64,000 bases of DNA. Source: Pseudonocardia nematodicida. Lineage in GTDB: Bacteria; Actinomycetota; Actinomycetes; Mycobacteriales; Pseudonocardiaceae. Below the pieces are notes generated by a model. The model was not told the origin of the DNA. It was given only the letters and a program-made list of their open reading frames with translations, and searched no databases. Made by a program: the position numbers and the translations under genes. Within the stretch, counting starts at the first letter, position 1; every line of letters starts with the position of its first letter. The DNA lies in contig NZ_JBEDNQ010000003.1 of assembly GCF_040105385.1 (NCBI RefSeq), forward strand, positions 310,001 through 374,000, written 5' to 3'. Below, in pieces: positions 1-9,629 of the stretch.

Positions 1-491
1 GCACAGCAGGAAGTCCGGCCGCGGGGCGAGCGCGCGGGCCAGGCAGGCCCGCTGCAGCTGGCCGTCGGACACCTCGTGCGGGCGCCGGAACCGCAGCTCG
101 GCGGTCAGCCCGACCCGCTCGGCCACCTCGTCGACCCGGCGCCCCGCCTCGGCTTCCGGGAGGCCGGCGGCCCGCAGCGGTTCGGCGACGATCCCGTCCA
201 GGCTCAGTCGCGGGTCCGCCGAGGCGCGCGGGGACTGGAACACCACCCCGATCCGGCGGCGCAGCGCCGGCGGGGCGCCGAAGCGGAAGCGGCGCACCTG
301 TTGCCCGGACACGGTGACCGTGCCGGACCACGGGGCGTGCAGCAGCGCCAGCACCCGGGTCAGCGTCGACTTCCCGCACCCCGACGGCCCGGCCAGCCCG
401 AGCACCGATCCCGGCTCGACGGCGAGGTCGACGCCGTCGACGACCGGGTGTCCGCGCCGCCAGCCGGCCGTCACCTCCCTGGCCTGCAGGG

Positions 492-495
<4 letters not shown>
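1..495 (-). CDS. Dipeptide/nickel-type ABC importer ATPase, second subunit (partial)
   Basis: ATP-binding subunit of a peptide/nickel (Dpp/Opp/Nik) importer, expected to hydrolyse ATP at the inner membrane face as partner of the ATPase gene just upstream. The visible 165 residues show a Walker A motif (GPSGCGKST, about residues 35-43), a Q-loop region (GVVFQSP) and the start of the ABC signature region, here SDGQLQRA instead of the usual SGGQ. The ATG at 495 overlaps the TGA of the upstream gene as ATGA, so translation is probably coupled. The C-terminus (Walker B, H-loop) lies beyond the window edge. Family assignment is firm; the substrate cannot be read from this gene. Confidence 0.9.
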
Positions 496-1600
<1,105 letters not shown>

Positions 1601-1604
<4 letters not shown>

Positions 1605-2524
1605 AGCGCCTGCTCCGACCGCCGTCGCGGCAGCGTGCGGTCCCGCCACCAGGCCGCGATCCCGGCCACGCACAACGTCGTCGCCGCGAGCAGCACGCTC
1701 GGGAACACCACGATCCACCAGGCCCCCAGCAGCACCGCCTGTCTCCCCTCGCCGAGGATCGTGCCCAGGCTCGCCAGGTGCGGCGGCAGCCCGAGACCGA
1801 GGAAGCTCAGCGCCGTCTCGTGCCACACCGCGTGCGGGAGGATCAGCACCGCCGACAGCACCGCCTGTGGCAGCACCGCCGGCAGCAGGTGCCGGCGCAG
1901 CACCCGCCACCGCGTGGCCCCGCCGGAGATCGCCGCGTCGATGAACGGCCGATGCCGCAGCGAGAGGATCTCCGCACGCACCACCCGCGCCACGGTCGTC
2001 CAGTGGGTCAGCCCGATCGACGCGATCACCGCGAGCACGCTGCCCCGGTACAGCGCCACGATCACGATCCCGAGCAGCAGGTGCGGGACCGCGTTGACCG
2101 CGTCCACCACCCGCATCAGCAGCCGGTCGTACCAGCCCCCGAGCAGCCCGGACAGCGACCCGAACAGGGTGCCGATCACCGTCGAGAGCACCGCGCACGC
2201 CGCCGCGACCTGCAGCGAGACCCACAGGCCGGCGAACGAGCGCAGCAGCACGTCGCGGCCCACCGAGTCGGTGCCGAACGGGTGCTCGGCCGAGGGCGGC
2301 AGCCGGATCGCGGTGTAGTCGACGGCGCCCTGGTCGAGGCCGCCGAGCCACGGGACGAGCAGCGCCGCCACCACCAGCAGCGCCAGCCCGGACGCTCCGG
2401 CGACCAGCCGGGCCCGCCCCGACGACCGACGCCCGCGGGGCGAGCCGGGCCGCGGCCGGCCGGCCGGGCGCCACGGGCCGGGGTCCTGCCGCCGGCGGGG
2501 GCGGACGGCGAGATCCTCAGACAT
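1601..2524 (-). CDS. Dipeptide/nickel-type ABC importer permease, DppC-like
   Basis: Inner-membrane permease of about 307 residues in the BPD-transport (DppC/OppC/NikC) family. Visible are a basic cytoplasmic N-terminus with Arg/Pro-rich residues, a first membrane segment near residues 38-62, and the family PFGTDSVGRD motif that follows the short periplasmic loop. A block of four to five further membrane segments holds the EAA-type coupling loop (DAAISGGATRWRVLRRHLLP). Start ATG at 2524 overlaps the preceding permease stop by 8 nt. It pairs with the DppB-like permease to form the translocation pore. Confidence 0.92.
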
Positions 2525-3521
2525 CGGCGTCCACCCGCGGGTCCAGCAGCAGCACGGTCAGGTCCGCGACCAGCGAGCCGGCCAGCACCGCGACGGCCGA
2601 GAGCAGGGTCAGCGCCGCGAGCAGCGGGAAGTCCACCGCGAGCGCGGCCGTCACCACCGCCGCGGCGATCCCCGGCCAGGAGAACACCGTCTCCACCAGC
2701 ACCGCCCCGGTCACCAGCTCGGGCAGCCGGTTGCCCAGCACGGTGACGAACGGCAGCAGCGCCGTCGGCAGCGCGTGCCGCAGCACGACGACCGTCTCGG
2801 GCAGCCCGCGCGCCCGCGCCCCGGCGACGTGGTCGTCGTCCAGCGCGGCGATCAGCGAGGCGCGCACGTGCAGCACCAGCCACGGTGTCTGGGAGATCCC
2901 CAGGACGACCGCCGGGAGCACGAGATGCCTGCTGACCTGATCGAACGTCGGCGCGGCGCCCGCGTCGGTGAGCCCGGCGACCGGCAGCACCGGCCAGGCC
3001 ACGGCGAACACCGCGATCGCACCGAGCGCCAGCACGAACGGCGGCAGGCCCTCCAGGGTGTGCCCGACCGCGGTGACGGTCCGGTCGAACCAGCCGCCCT
3101 GCCGCCAGGCCGCGACCGTCCCGGCCAGCAGGGCCAGCACCAGCGAGACCAGCAACGCGCAGGTGACCAGCAGCAGCGTCCACGGCAGCCGTTCGGCGAT
3201 CACCGTCGCCACCGGCTGGCGCATCGACAGGCTCTGCCCGAGGTCGCCGGTCACCAGCCCGCCGAGCCAGCGGCCGAGCTGGACCCACACCCCGCCGTCC
3301 AGGCCGAGCGCGCGCTCGGCGGCGGCGATGTCGTCGTCGCTCGCGGAGAAGATCCCGACGCCGAAGTACTGGTACACCGGCCGGAACGGCGACGCCGCGG
3401 CCAGCAGGAACACCCCGACCGCGACGGCCAGCACCGTCGGCACGCCCAGCAGCACCCGCAGGCCCACCAGCCGGGCGACGGCCCGGCCGCGGCGGCGGTC
3501 GCCGGGTGCAGCGACGGTCAC
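2517..3521 (-). CDS. Dipeptide/nickel-type ABC importer permease, DppB-like
   Basis: Inner-membrane permease of about 334 residues in the DppB/OppB/NikB family. An N-terminal membrane anchor is followed by a periplasmic loop carrying the family pattern LGLDGGVWVQLGRWLGGLVTGDLGQS in abbreviated form, then five or so membrane segments. The EAA-like loop is AGARARGLPETVVVLRHALP. I chose GTG at 3521 because it overlaps the binding-protein stop as GTGA, as at other junctions of this operon. An in-frame ATG at 3554 would overlap the upstream gene by 37 nt and is less likely. Confidence 0.9.
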   Translation of the reverse strand: MTVAAPGDRRRGRAVARLVGLRVLLGVPTVLAVAVGVFLLAAASPFRPVYQYFGVGIFSASDDDIAAAERALGLDGGVWVQLGRWLGGLVTGDLGQSLSMRQPVATVIAERLPWTLLLVTCALLVSLVLALLAGTVAAWRQGGWFDRTVTAVGHTLEGLPPFVLALGAIAVFAVAWPVLPVAGLTDAGAAPTFDQVSRHLVLPAVVLGISQTPWLVLHVRASLIAALDDDHVAGARARGLPETVVVLRHALPTALLPFVTVLGNRLPELVTGAVLVETVFSWPGIAAAVVTAALAVDFPLLAALTLLSAVAVLAGSLVADLTVLLLDPRVDADV

Positions 3522-5113
3522 TGCTTCGGGGTCCAGTCCTCGAGGTTCCACCACGGACCCCAGGTGACGCCGTGCGTGTGCGGCTCGACGACCTCGACGT
3601 AGCCGTCCCAGTCGTCACGCGAGACGTAGCTGTGCCCGAGGAAGGCCAGGAACACCATGCCGGGGTCGTCGACGTAGGCCCGCTGGAACGCCTTGATCTG
3701 CTCGGTCCGGCCGGCCTCGTCCGGTGCCCGCAGCGCGGCGTCCAGGGCCGCGTCGACCTCGGGGTTCGCGTACGAGCCCGGGTTGTTGAAGCCGTCCGCG
3801 GCGTTCGCCGAGTGCAGCAGCTGCCACGCCTTGAAGCCGGGGTCGAACGGGTCCCCGCCGCCCAGGACGACCGCGTCGGTCCCCATCCGGGGCTCGATCG
3901 CCTCCCAGCCGAGCCCCTCGAGCCGGACGTCGATCCCGGCGGCGCGGGCGTCCGAGGCGAACGCCTGCGCGAGGTCGCGACGGACGGTGTCCTGTGCGGA
4001 GTACATCAGGGTGAAGCTCGCGGGCCGGCCGTCGCGGGACCGGACGCCGTCCGGCCCCGGGGCCCAGCCGGCGTCGTCGAGGATCCGGCCGGCCTCCGCG
4101 GGGTCGAACGCGAACGTCGCCGCCGGCTCGACCTGCTCGGGCAGCACGCCCGGGATGGGGTGGTGAGCCGGCTCGCCCTGGCCGGCCAGCAGCGCGTCGA
4201 TCATGCCTTCGCGGTTGACGGCGCGGTTGAGCGCGGCGCGGATCGCGGGGTCGGCGGTCACCGGGTTCGCGAACGGCAGCGCGATCGTGCGGTAGTCGGC
4301 CGAGGCGTGCTCGCGCAGCGCGAGCCCGCTCTGCTCGGCGACCGGGCGGGCCAGCGCCGGCGGGAGCACGGTGCCGTCGAACTCGCCGGCCGCGGTCCGC
4401 TGGGCGCGGGTGTTGTCGTCGGCGGCGAACACGACGGTCACCCGGCTCACGGCGGGCGCGCCGCCCCAGTAGCCGGCGTTCGCCTCCATGATCATCGTGT
4501 CGCCGCGGCGCCACTCGGTGAGCCGGTACGGGCCGGTCCCGACCGCCTCGGTGTTCACCGGCAGGTCGGCGACCGGCCCGCCGTCGTCGAGGATCTCCGA
4601 CGGCAGGATCCCCGAGGTCAGGCGCTCCGGGAACGCGCCGTAGGGGTACTCCAGCTCGAAGCGGACCGCGTCCGGGCCCTCGGCCTCGACCGCGCGCAGC
4701 ATCGGGACCGAGGACCGGATCGTCGCCGCCCGGTCCGGGTCGAGGATCGCCGAATAGGTGGCGACGACGTCCTCCGGGCCGAACGCGGACCCGTCGTGGA
4801 AGGTGACGCCGTCGCGGATCGGGACGGTCCACGTGCGCTGGTCGTCCGACGGCGTCGCCTCGCCGGCGGCCAGCGCGGGCTGCAGGGTCCGGTCGGCGTC
4901 GTAGGCGAAGAGGCCGTCGTAGAACTTGCTCGCCCCCTCCGAGCCGTAGCCGAGCAGGGGGTTGAGGTCGTCGGGCTCGTAGCCGTCGGCGAGCGTCATC
5001 GCGTCGCCGTCCCCGGCCGGGCCGGCCTCCCCGGGGCCGGGGGTGGGGGCCGCACAGCCGGCGACGAGCAGCGCCGCCAGCAGCGGGACGGCGACGTTCC
5101 GCGAGATGGTCAC
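3518..5113 (-). CDS. Family 5 extracellular solute-binding lipoprotein
   Basis: Substrate-binding lipoprotein of the peptide/nickel (SBP family 5) class, first gene of the importer operon. From GTG 5113 the protein begins with a short basic stretch, a hydrophobic core and the lipobox LVAGC, so the mature protein starts at a lipidated Cys near residue 19. The body has family-5 features: GYEPDDLNPLLG at the N-terminus, TVPIRDGVTFHDGSAF, and the NAGYWGGAPAVSRV segment. Total length is about 531 residues, normal for the family. GTG 5113 lies 10 nt after a CATAAT -10 box and so would start a leaderless message; ATG 5125 and 5164 overlap the promoter. The ligand is unknown. Confidence 0.9.
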   Translation of the reverse strand: MTISRNVAVPLLAALLVAGCAAPTPGPGEAGPAGDGDAMTLADGYEPDDLNPLLGYGSEGASKFYDGLFAYDADRTLQPALAAGEATPSDDQRTWTVPIRDGVTFHDGSAFGPEDVVATYSAILDPDRAATIRSSVPMLRAVEAEGPDAVRFELEYPYGAFPERLTSGILPSEILDDGGPVADLPVNTEAVGTGPYRLTEWRRGDTMIMEANAGYWGGAPAVSRVTVVFAADDNTRAQRTAAGEFDGTVLPPALARPVAEQSGLALREHASADYRTIALPFANPVTADPAIRAALNRAVNREGMIDALLAGQGEPAHHPIPGVLPEQVEPAATFAFDPAEAGRILDDAGWAPGPDGVRSRDGRPASFTLMYSAQDTVRRDLAQAFASDARAAGIDVRLEGLGWEAIEPRMGTDAVVLGGGDPFDPGFKAWQLLHSANAADGFNNPGSYANPEVDAALDAALRAPDEAGRTEQIKAFQRAYVDDPGMVFLAFLGHSYVSRDDWDGYVEVVEPHTHGVTWGPWWNLEDWTPKQ

Positions 5114-5123
5114 GCAGCGGCAC

Positions 5124-5152
5124 ATTATGGGCAACAACTGCTTATTGGCAAC
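5124..5152 (-). promoter_or_regulatory. ABC-importer promoter with overlapping direct-repeat operator
   Basis: On the minus strand a TTGCCA -35 (5151-5146) and a CATAAT -10 (5129-5124) are separated by 16 nt. On the plus strand two 11-mers, TTATGGGCAAC (5125-5135) and TTATTGGCAAC (5142-5152), differ at one base and have a 17-bp period, covering both promoter boxes. The AT-rich patch stands out in this very GC-rich window. The layout suggests repression by a dimeric regulator, perhaps a metal sensor of the Fur or NikR type, but the protein is not identified. Confidence 0.7.
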
Positions 5153-5222
5153 GTAACCGGCCAACCGGTCAGGTGGGTGGAACTACGCAGGGTGTGCGAA
5201 GCGGGTCCGGCCGGAGCGGCGC

Positions 5223-6668
5223 GTGCCTACCGTCCGGGCGATGCCCCCGGAACCCGCCCCCACGCGCGTGCAGCGTGCGCCCGCCACCCGCGACCAGGCC
5301 GACGCCTACCGGTTCGGGCTGCGCCGGATGGAGGCGGCTCTGGTACGGGCCGACCCGGTGCTGCGGCACGAGCAGATCCGCTCCCAGCGGCGCGCGGTGT
5401 TCGCGGGCGTGCTCGCCGGCCTGCTCGCGCTCGGGGTCGCCGCCCTGCTGGCCCGGGTGTCCCCGGCCGCGGACTGGCGCACCCACGCGCTGGTGCAGGG
5501 CGAGACCAGCGGGGTGCTCTACGCCGTCGCGACCGACCCGCCGCGGCTCGTCCCGGTGCCGGATCCGGTGGCGGGCCGGCTGGTGCTGGCCGCGCTGGGC
5601 CGGTCCGACGGCGCGGGGGCGGTGCCCGCCCGGGTGCCCGACGCCGAGCTGGCCGCCGCGCCCCGTACCCCGCCGGCGGCGGTGCCGGGCGCGGTCGGGG
5701 TGGCGCTGGACGGCGCCCCGGTCCCGGCGGCCTGGGCGGTGTGCGACACCGCGGACGACGAGGGTCGTGCGCCCGGCGTGGCGACCGTGCTCGCCGGCTC
5801 ACTGGCGCCCGGCCCGCACGAGCCGGCGCCGATGCTGCTGCTGACCGGCGAGGGCGGGGCCACCTACCTGGTTCACGACGGCGGCCGGCACCGGCTCGAC
5901 CCGGCGGACCGCGACGTCCTGGCCGGGCTCGGCCTGCTCGACGCCCCGGTCCGCCGGGTCGGCGAGGGGCTGCTGTCGGCGATCCCCGAGGGGGCTCCGC
6001 TGCGGATGCCCGCGCCGGATCCGGTCGACGTGCCGGGTCTCGGGCGCGCGGGGGACGTCGTGGAGTCCCAGCCGCTGGGCGCCCCCGCCGCGTACTACCT
6101 GGTCGTCGACGGCGGTCTCGCCCAGGTACCGGTGACCCTCGCCGACGCGGCCGTGTCCCGCACCGGGCAGGGGCAGCCCACCGTGCTCACGCCGCGCCGG
6201 GTCCGGGACGCCACGGTGACGTCGGTGCCCGGGGCGGACGCCTGGCCCGAGCGACCCGCGACGCCGGGCGCCGGGGCGGGCCCGGTGCTGTGCCGGACCT
6301 GGCGGGAGGGACAGGGCGGGGTCCTGGCCGCCGACCGGTTGCCGGTCGCGCCCGGGTCCGTGCCCGTCGCGCTGGCCGGTGCCGACGGCGGCGGACCGCG
6401 GCTGGACGAGGTGGTGCTGCCGTCGTCCGGTCCCGGGCCGCTGCGCGCCGTCGGTGCGGAGTCGGCCACCCCGGGTGCGGACGGGTCCGGCACCCGGTGG
6501 CTGCTCGCCGCGTCCGGCGCCGTGTACGGCGTCGCCGACGATCCGACGGCCGCGGCGCTGGGGATCGTCGAGTCCGGGGCCGCGCCGGAGGCGATGGTGC
6601 GGCTGCTGCCCCGGGCCGGGGCACTCGACGTCGCGGCGGCCGGTGAGGTCGCCGACATCCCCGGCTGA
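5223..6668 (+). CDS. eccB: ESX-4 core membrane component EccB
   Basis: Type VII secretion core protein of about 481 residues. The N-terminus has the EccB pattern QADAYRFGLRRMEAALVRADPVLRHEQIRSQRRA, abbreviated here, directly before the single membrane segment (about residues 60-82). A long extracytoplasmic domain follows, with repeated modules holding glycine and aspartate turns. Start GTG 5223 is preceded by GGAG at 5213-5216 with 6-nt spacing; ATG 5241 is an alternative. It faces mycP tail to tail and is the first gene of an ESX-4-like locus with the same order and relative strands as Rv3450c-Rv3444c. EccB forms part of the membrane channel with EccC and EccD. Confidence 0.93.
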   Translation: MPTVRAMPPEPAPTRVQRAPATRDQADAYRFGLRRMEAALVRADPVLRHEQIRSQRRAVFAGVLAGLLALGVAALLARVSPAADWRTHALVQGETSGVLYAVATDPPRLVPVPDPVAGRLVLAALGRSDGAGAVPARVPDAELAAAPRTPPAAVPGAVGVALDGAPVPAAWAVCDTADDEGRAPGVATVLAGSLAPGPHEPAPMLLLTGEGGATYLVHDGGRHRLDPADRDVLAGLGLLDAPVRRVGEGLLSAIPEGAPLRMPAPDPVDVPGLGRAGDVVESQPLGAPAAYYLVVDGGLAQVPVTLADAAVSRTGQGQPTVLTPRRVRDATVTSVPGADAWPERPATPGAGAGPVLCRTWREGQGGVLAADRLPVAPGSVPVALAGADGGGPRLDEVVLPSSGPGPLRAVGAESATPGADGSGTRWLLAASGAVYGVADDPTAAALGIVESGAAPEAMVRLLPRAGALDVAAAGEVADIPG

Positions 6669-6757
6669 CGTCCCCCACCGGCCCGACCGGCGCCCCACGC
6701 GTTCGGGCGGAGGGCGGCCGCAGCCCGGCGCTCGGTGGCCGTCGGTCGACGGGGAGC

Positions 6758-8146
6758 TCAGCGCGCGGGGCGGCGCCGGAGCCCGGCGAGCAGGGCGGCG
6801 GTCGCGCCGGACACCGCGGCGACCGCGCCGGCGCCCGCGACGACGGGCAGGTCCCGGGGCTCGGTGCCGGGTGCGGGCAGCGGGTGCCGGGCCGGGGCCG
6901 CGTCCCCGGAACCGGTGCGCGGTCCCGCCGCGATCCCGGCGGCCGGGCGGGCATCCGGCACCGGGGTCAGCAGCAGCGGCTCCGCGGTCAGCGCCGCGAC
7001 CGGGTCGAGGACACCGGCCCCCACCCGGTCGTCGCGTCCGGACGCCGGGTGCCGGGCGGTCGCGCGCAGCCGGTCGGCGACCTGGCCGGGGGTCAGCATC
7101 GGGAACCGCTCTCGCAGCAACGCCGCGGTCCCGGCCACCAGCGGGGCCGCATAGGACGTGCCGCTGACGACCGCACCCTCCGGCCCGGCCGGAGCCGGGA
7201 GATCGACCCCCGGTGCGGCCAGGTCCACCCACGGGCCGGGCACCGAGAACGGCGCCGGCCGGCCGGCCGCGTCGGTGGCACCCACCGCGACGACGCCGTC
7301 GTAGGACGCCGGCAGCGGCCGCAGCTCCGGCTCCCCGGTGCAGGTGCCCGCCGGATCGACGTTCCCGGCGGCGGCCACCACGAGCACGCCCGCCGCCTCC
7401 GCGGCCGCGACGGCGTCGGCGACCGGGCGGCCCAGCTCCTCGACGCGGTCGGCGGGGACGCAGACCACCTCGGACACGTTGATCACTCCCGCCCCGAGGG
7501 TGACCGCGCGCGAGATCGCCGCGGCCAGCGTGCGGATCTCCCCGGCGGGACGCTCCGCACCGTCCGGGCCACGGACCGCGAACCGGGCCGACGACTGGCG
7601 CAGCGCGACGACCTCGGCGTCGGGAGCCACGCCCGCACCGGTACCGGTCGCCGGGTCCGCCGCACCGGCGAGCAGCAGCGCGACGGCGCTGCCGTGCCCG
7701 TCGCAGTCGTCCAGGCCGTCGCCGCCGGTCAGGTAGTCGCCGCCGCCGCGTAGCCGGTCCGCGAGCCGGGGGACCGGGGCCACGCCGGTGTCGACGACCG
7801 CGACGAGCTGGCCGCCGCCGGTCGCGAGGTCCGACCGGGGGAGCGCCGCGGGCCCGGCGGCGCCGGGCCCGTCCGGGCCGGGCGGGCTGCAGCCGCCGGT
7901 GCGGCGCAGGCCCTCGGCGGGGCCCGGCGGGCCCGGATCGGCCGCCGCCGCGGCCGCCGGTCCGGGCATCGCCGGGCTCATCGCCGCGGCCGGAGGTGCC
8001 GCCATCGGGACCGGGCTGCGTGGGGTTCCGGCCGGCCCGGCGAGCGCTGCCGCGGGCGCGGCCACCGCGGACAGCGCGACCGTGGTCAGCCCGGCGACGA
8101 CCGCGATCCCGGCCCGCGTCCCCGCTGTACCCCGCGAGCAGGTCAC
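6758..8146 (-). CDS. mycP: Mycosin, membrane-anchored subtilisin-like protease of ESX-4
   Basis: Serine protease MycP of about 462 residues. A signal segment (residues 13-38) leads to an unusually long Ala/Pro/Gly linker (about 40-100) before the peptidase S8 domain. The catalytic triad is visible as D119 (VVDTGV), H151 (DGHGS) and S331 (SGTSYAAP), with oxyanion N262 in AAAGN. Cysteines around 148, 229 and 269 could form mycosin disulfides. A C-terminal membrane anchor is followed by a short RRR tail. GTG 8146 overlaps the eccD stop as GTGA. Mycosins stabilise the secretion complex and process substrates on the outer side of the membrane. Confidence 0.93.
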   Translation of the reverse strand: MTCSRGTAGTRAGIAVVAGLTTVALSAVAAPAAALAGPAGTPRSPVPMAAPPAAAMSPAMPGPAAAAAADPGPPGPAEGLRRTGGCSPPGPDGPGAAGPAALPRSDLATGGGQLVAVVDTGVAPVPRLADRLRGGGDYLTGGDGLDDCDGHGSAVALLLAGAADPATGTGAGVAPDAEVVALRQSSARFAVRGPDGAERPAGEIRTLAAAISRAVTLGAGVINVSEVVCVPADRVEELGRPVADAVAAAEAAGVLVVAAAGNVDPAGTCTGEPELRPLPASYDGVVAVGATDAAGRPAPFSVPGPWVDLAAPGVDLPAPAGPEGAVVSGTSYAAPLVAGTAALLRERFPMLTPGQVADRLRATARHPASGRDDRVGAGVLDPVAALTAEPLLLTPVPDARPAAGIAAGPRTGSGDAAPARHPLPAPGTEPRDLPVVAGAGAVAAVSGATAALLAGLRRRPAR

Positions 8147-9495
8147 AGCCCGCGGACCAGACCGAACAGTCCCATCGCGGCCAGCGCCGCCGGGATCGCG
8201 GCCGCGGTCAGGACCAGCTCGAGGACGTCGAGGGCCCGCCGGGCGGGCGGCGACGGCGTCGTCCGGGTGACCGCCGCACCCACCGGCACCGCCAGCGCCA
8301 GTCCGGCGGCCAGCGCGATCCGCAGCTCCGGCCCGAACGCCCACCCGGCCGGCACCGCGGCGATCGCGACCGCCAGCACGGCGGCGCCGGCGAGGACCCG
8401 GGCCGGCGCCGGCTCGACCAGGGCGCGGGCCCGCAGGAGCAGTACCGCCGCCGTCACGAGCAGGAGCAGCGCACCGGACGGGCCGCCACCCGCCGCGGCG
8501 ACGGCCGCCGCGCCGGCCGCGAGCACCGCCGTCCCGCCCAGGACCCCGGTGTGCAGCGCCCGGGCCAGGTCGGCCCGTCCGGTCGTCTCCCGGGCCGGCA
8601 GCGTGCGCTCCGCGGCGGCGACGCCGTCGGCGTCGGCCGGTACGACCGGTGCGGGCAGTCCGGCCAGCCGCAGCGCCACCCGCGGCAGCAGCGGACCGGC
8701 GGCCAGTGCCGGCGCGGCGAGACCCGCGGCGACGGCACCGGGCGGGGCGTCGAGCAGCAGCCGCGCCAGCGCCGCGGCCGCGATCCCGGCGGCGGCCACC
8801 GCCGTCGCGAGCAGCATCGGGGACACCCGGCGGGTGAGGGCCTGCCCGGCGGCCGCGGCCAGCCCGGCGCCCGCGGCGGCCAGCAGCACCGTTCCGGTCC
8901 CGGCGGGAGCGGGCAGCGCCAGGGCCCCCGCGGTGGCGGCGGCCGGCACCGCGCAGAGCGCGGCACCGGGGCCGACGTCCGGCCCGGCCCGGCGGGCGAG
9001 CCACAGCGCGGCCACCGCGCCGAGACCCGCCACCGCGGCCGCCACCCACCGCAGCGGGTCGTCCACGGTGGACAGCAACGCGCAGGCGGCGAGCAGCGTC
9101 AGCACCGCCGCGACCGTGCCCGCGCCGCCGGTGCCCGCCGTGCGCTCCCCGGCCTCGCGGACGGCGTGCGCGAGCGACTCGGCGACGTCGTCGCAGACCG
9201 GCGGGGCGGGTGCCGGGCGGGACGGGCCGAGCCGGAGCAGCTCGCCGTCGAGCACCCGCAGCTCGTCGAGGGTCCCGTCCGGGGACAGCGGACCGCCGCC
9301 CGGCCCGGTGAACCGCCAGGCCTCCGGGAGCCCGCCCGGCGGTGCCCCGCCCACGAGCTCGCGCACCATCGGGACCAGCTCACCGAGTCCGACGTCGGCG
9401 GGCAGCGCCACGTCCGCCCGCCCGCGCGGGGTCAGCACGGTGACCCGGACCCACCGCCCGGAGGGCGACGTCGTGGAGGGCGGCAGGGAGGTCAC
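8143..9495 (-). CDS. eccD: ESX-4 integral membrane component EccD
   Basis: EccD of about 450 residues. Residues about 13-90 form the cytoplasmic ubiquitin-like (YukD-type) domain, starting VRVTVLTPRGRADVALP and including LDGELLRLG. The rest is almost wholly hydrophobic with about eleven membrane segments, the usual EccD layout. GTG 9495 has a strong Shine-Dalgarno sequence (GAAGGAG, 6-nt spacing), which decides the start over upstream in-frame codons. It is transcribed leftward ahead of mycP and divergently from eccC, with a 134-bp shared promoter region. EccD dimers form the bulk of the type VII membrane pore. Confidence 0.93.
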   Translation of the reverse strand: MTSLPPSTTSPSGRWVRVTVLTPRGRADVALPADVGLGELVPMVRELVGGAPPGGLPEAWRFTGPGGGPLSPDGTLDELRVLDGELLRLGPSRPAPAPPVCDDVAESLAHAVREAGERTAGTGGAGTVAAVLTLLAACALLSTVDDPLRWVAAAVAGLGAVAALWLARRAGPDVGPGAALCAVPAAATAGALALPAPAGTGTVLLAAAGAGLAAAAGQALTRRVSPMLLATAVAAAGIAAAALARLLLDAPPGAVAAGLAAPALAAGPLLPRVALRLAGLPAPVVPADADGVAAAERTLPARETTGRADLARALHTGVLGGTAVLAAGAAAVAAAGGGPSGALLLLVTAAVLLLRARALVEPAPARVLAGAAVLAVAIAAVPAGWAFGPELRIALAAGLALAVPVGAAVTRTTPSPPARRALDVLELVLTAAAIPAALAAMGLFGLVRGL

Positions 9496-9629
9496 GGCGG
9501 CTCCTTCGTCGTTCACGGGTCGGTGTCGCGAAACGGCCCCGGCCGGCCGGGGGCGGCTGGGAGTATCGGCCGGTCCCGGCGCCCGCCGCGGGCGTTCGAC
9601 GGAACTCGTGGACACGCGGGAGGCGGCCG

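Noticed and set aside
3506..6646. A 1046-residue plus-strand open frame across the ABC lipoprotein and eccB genes
   Set aside because: Composition is Arg/Gly/Val-rich without domains and it runs antisense to the lipoprotein gene and out of frame with eccB; a GC-rich shadow.
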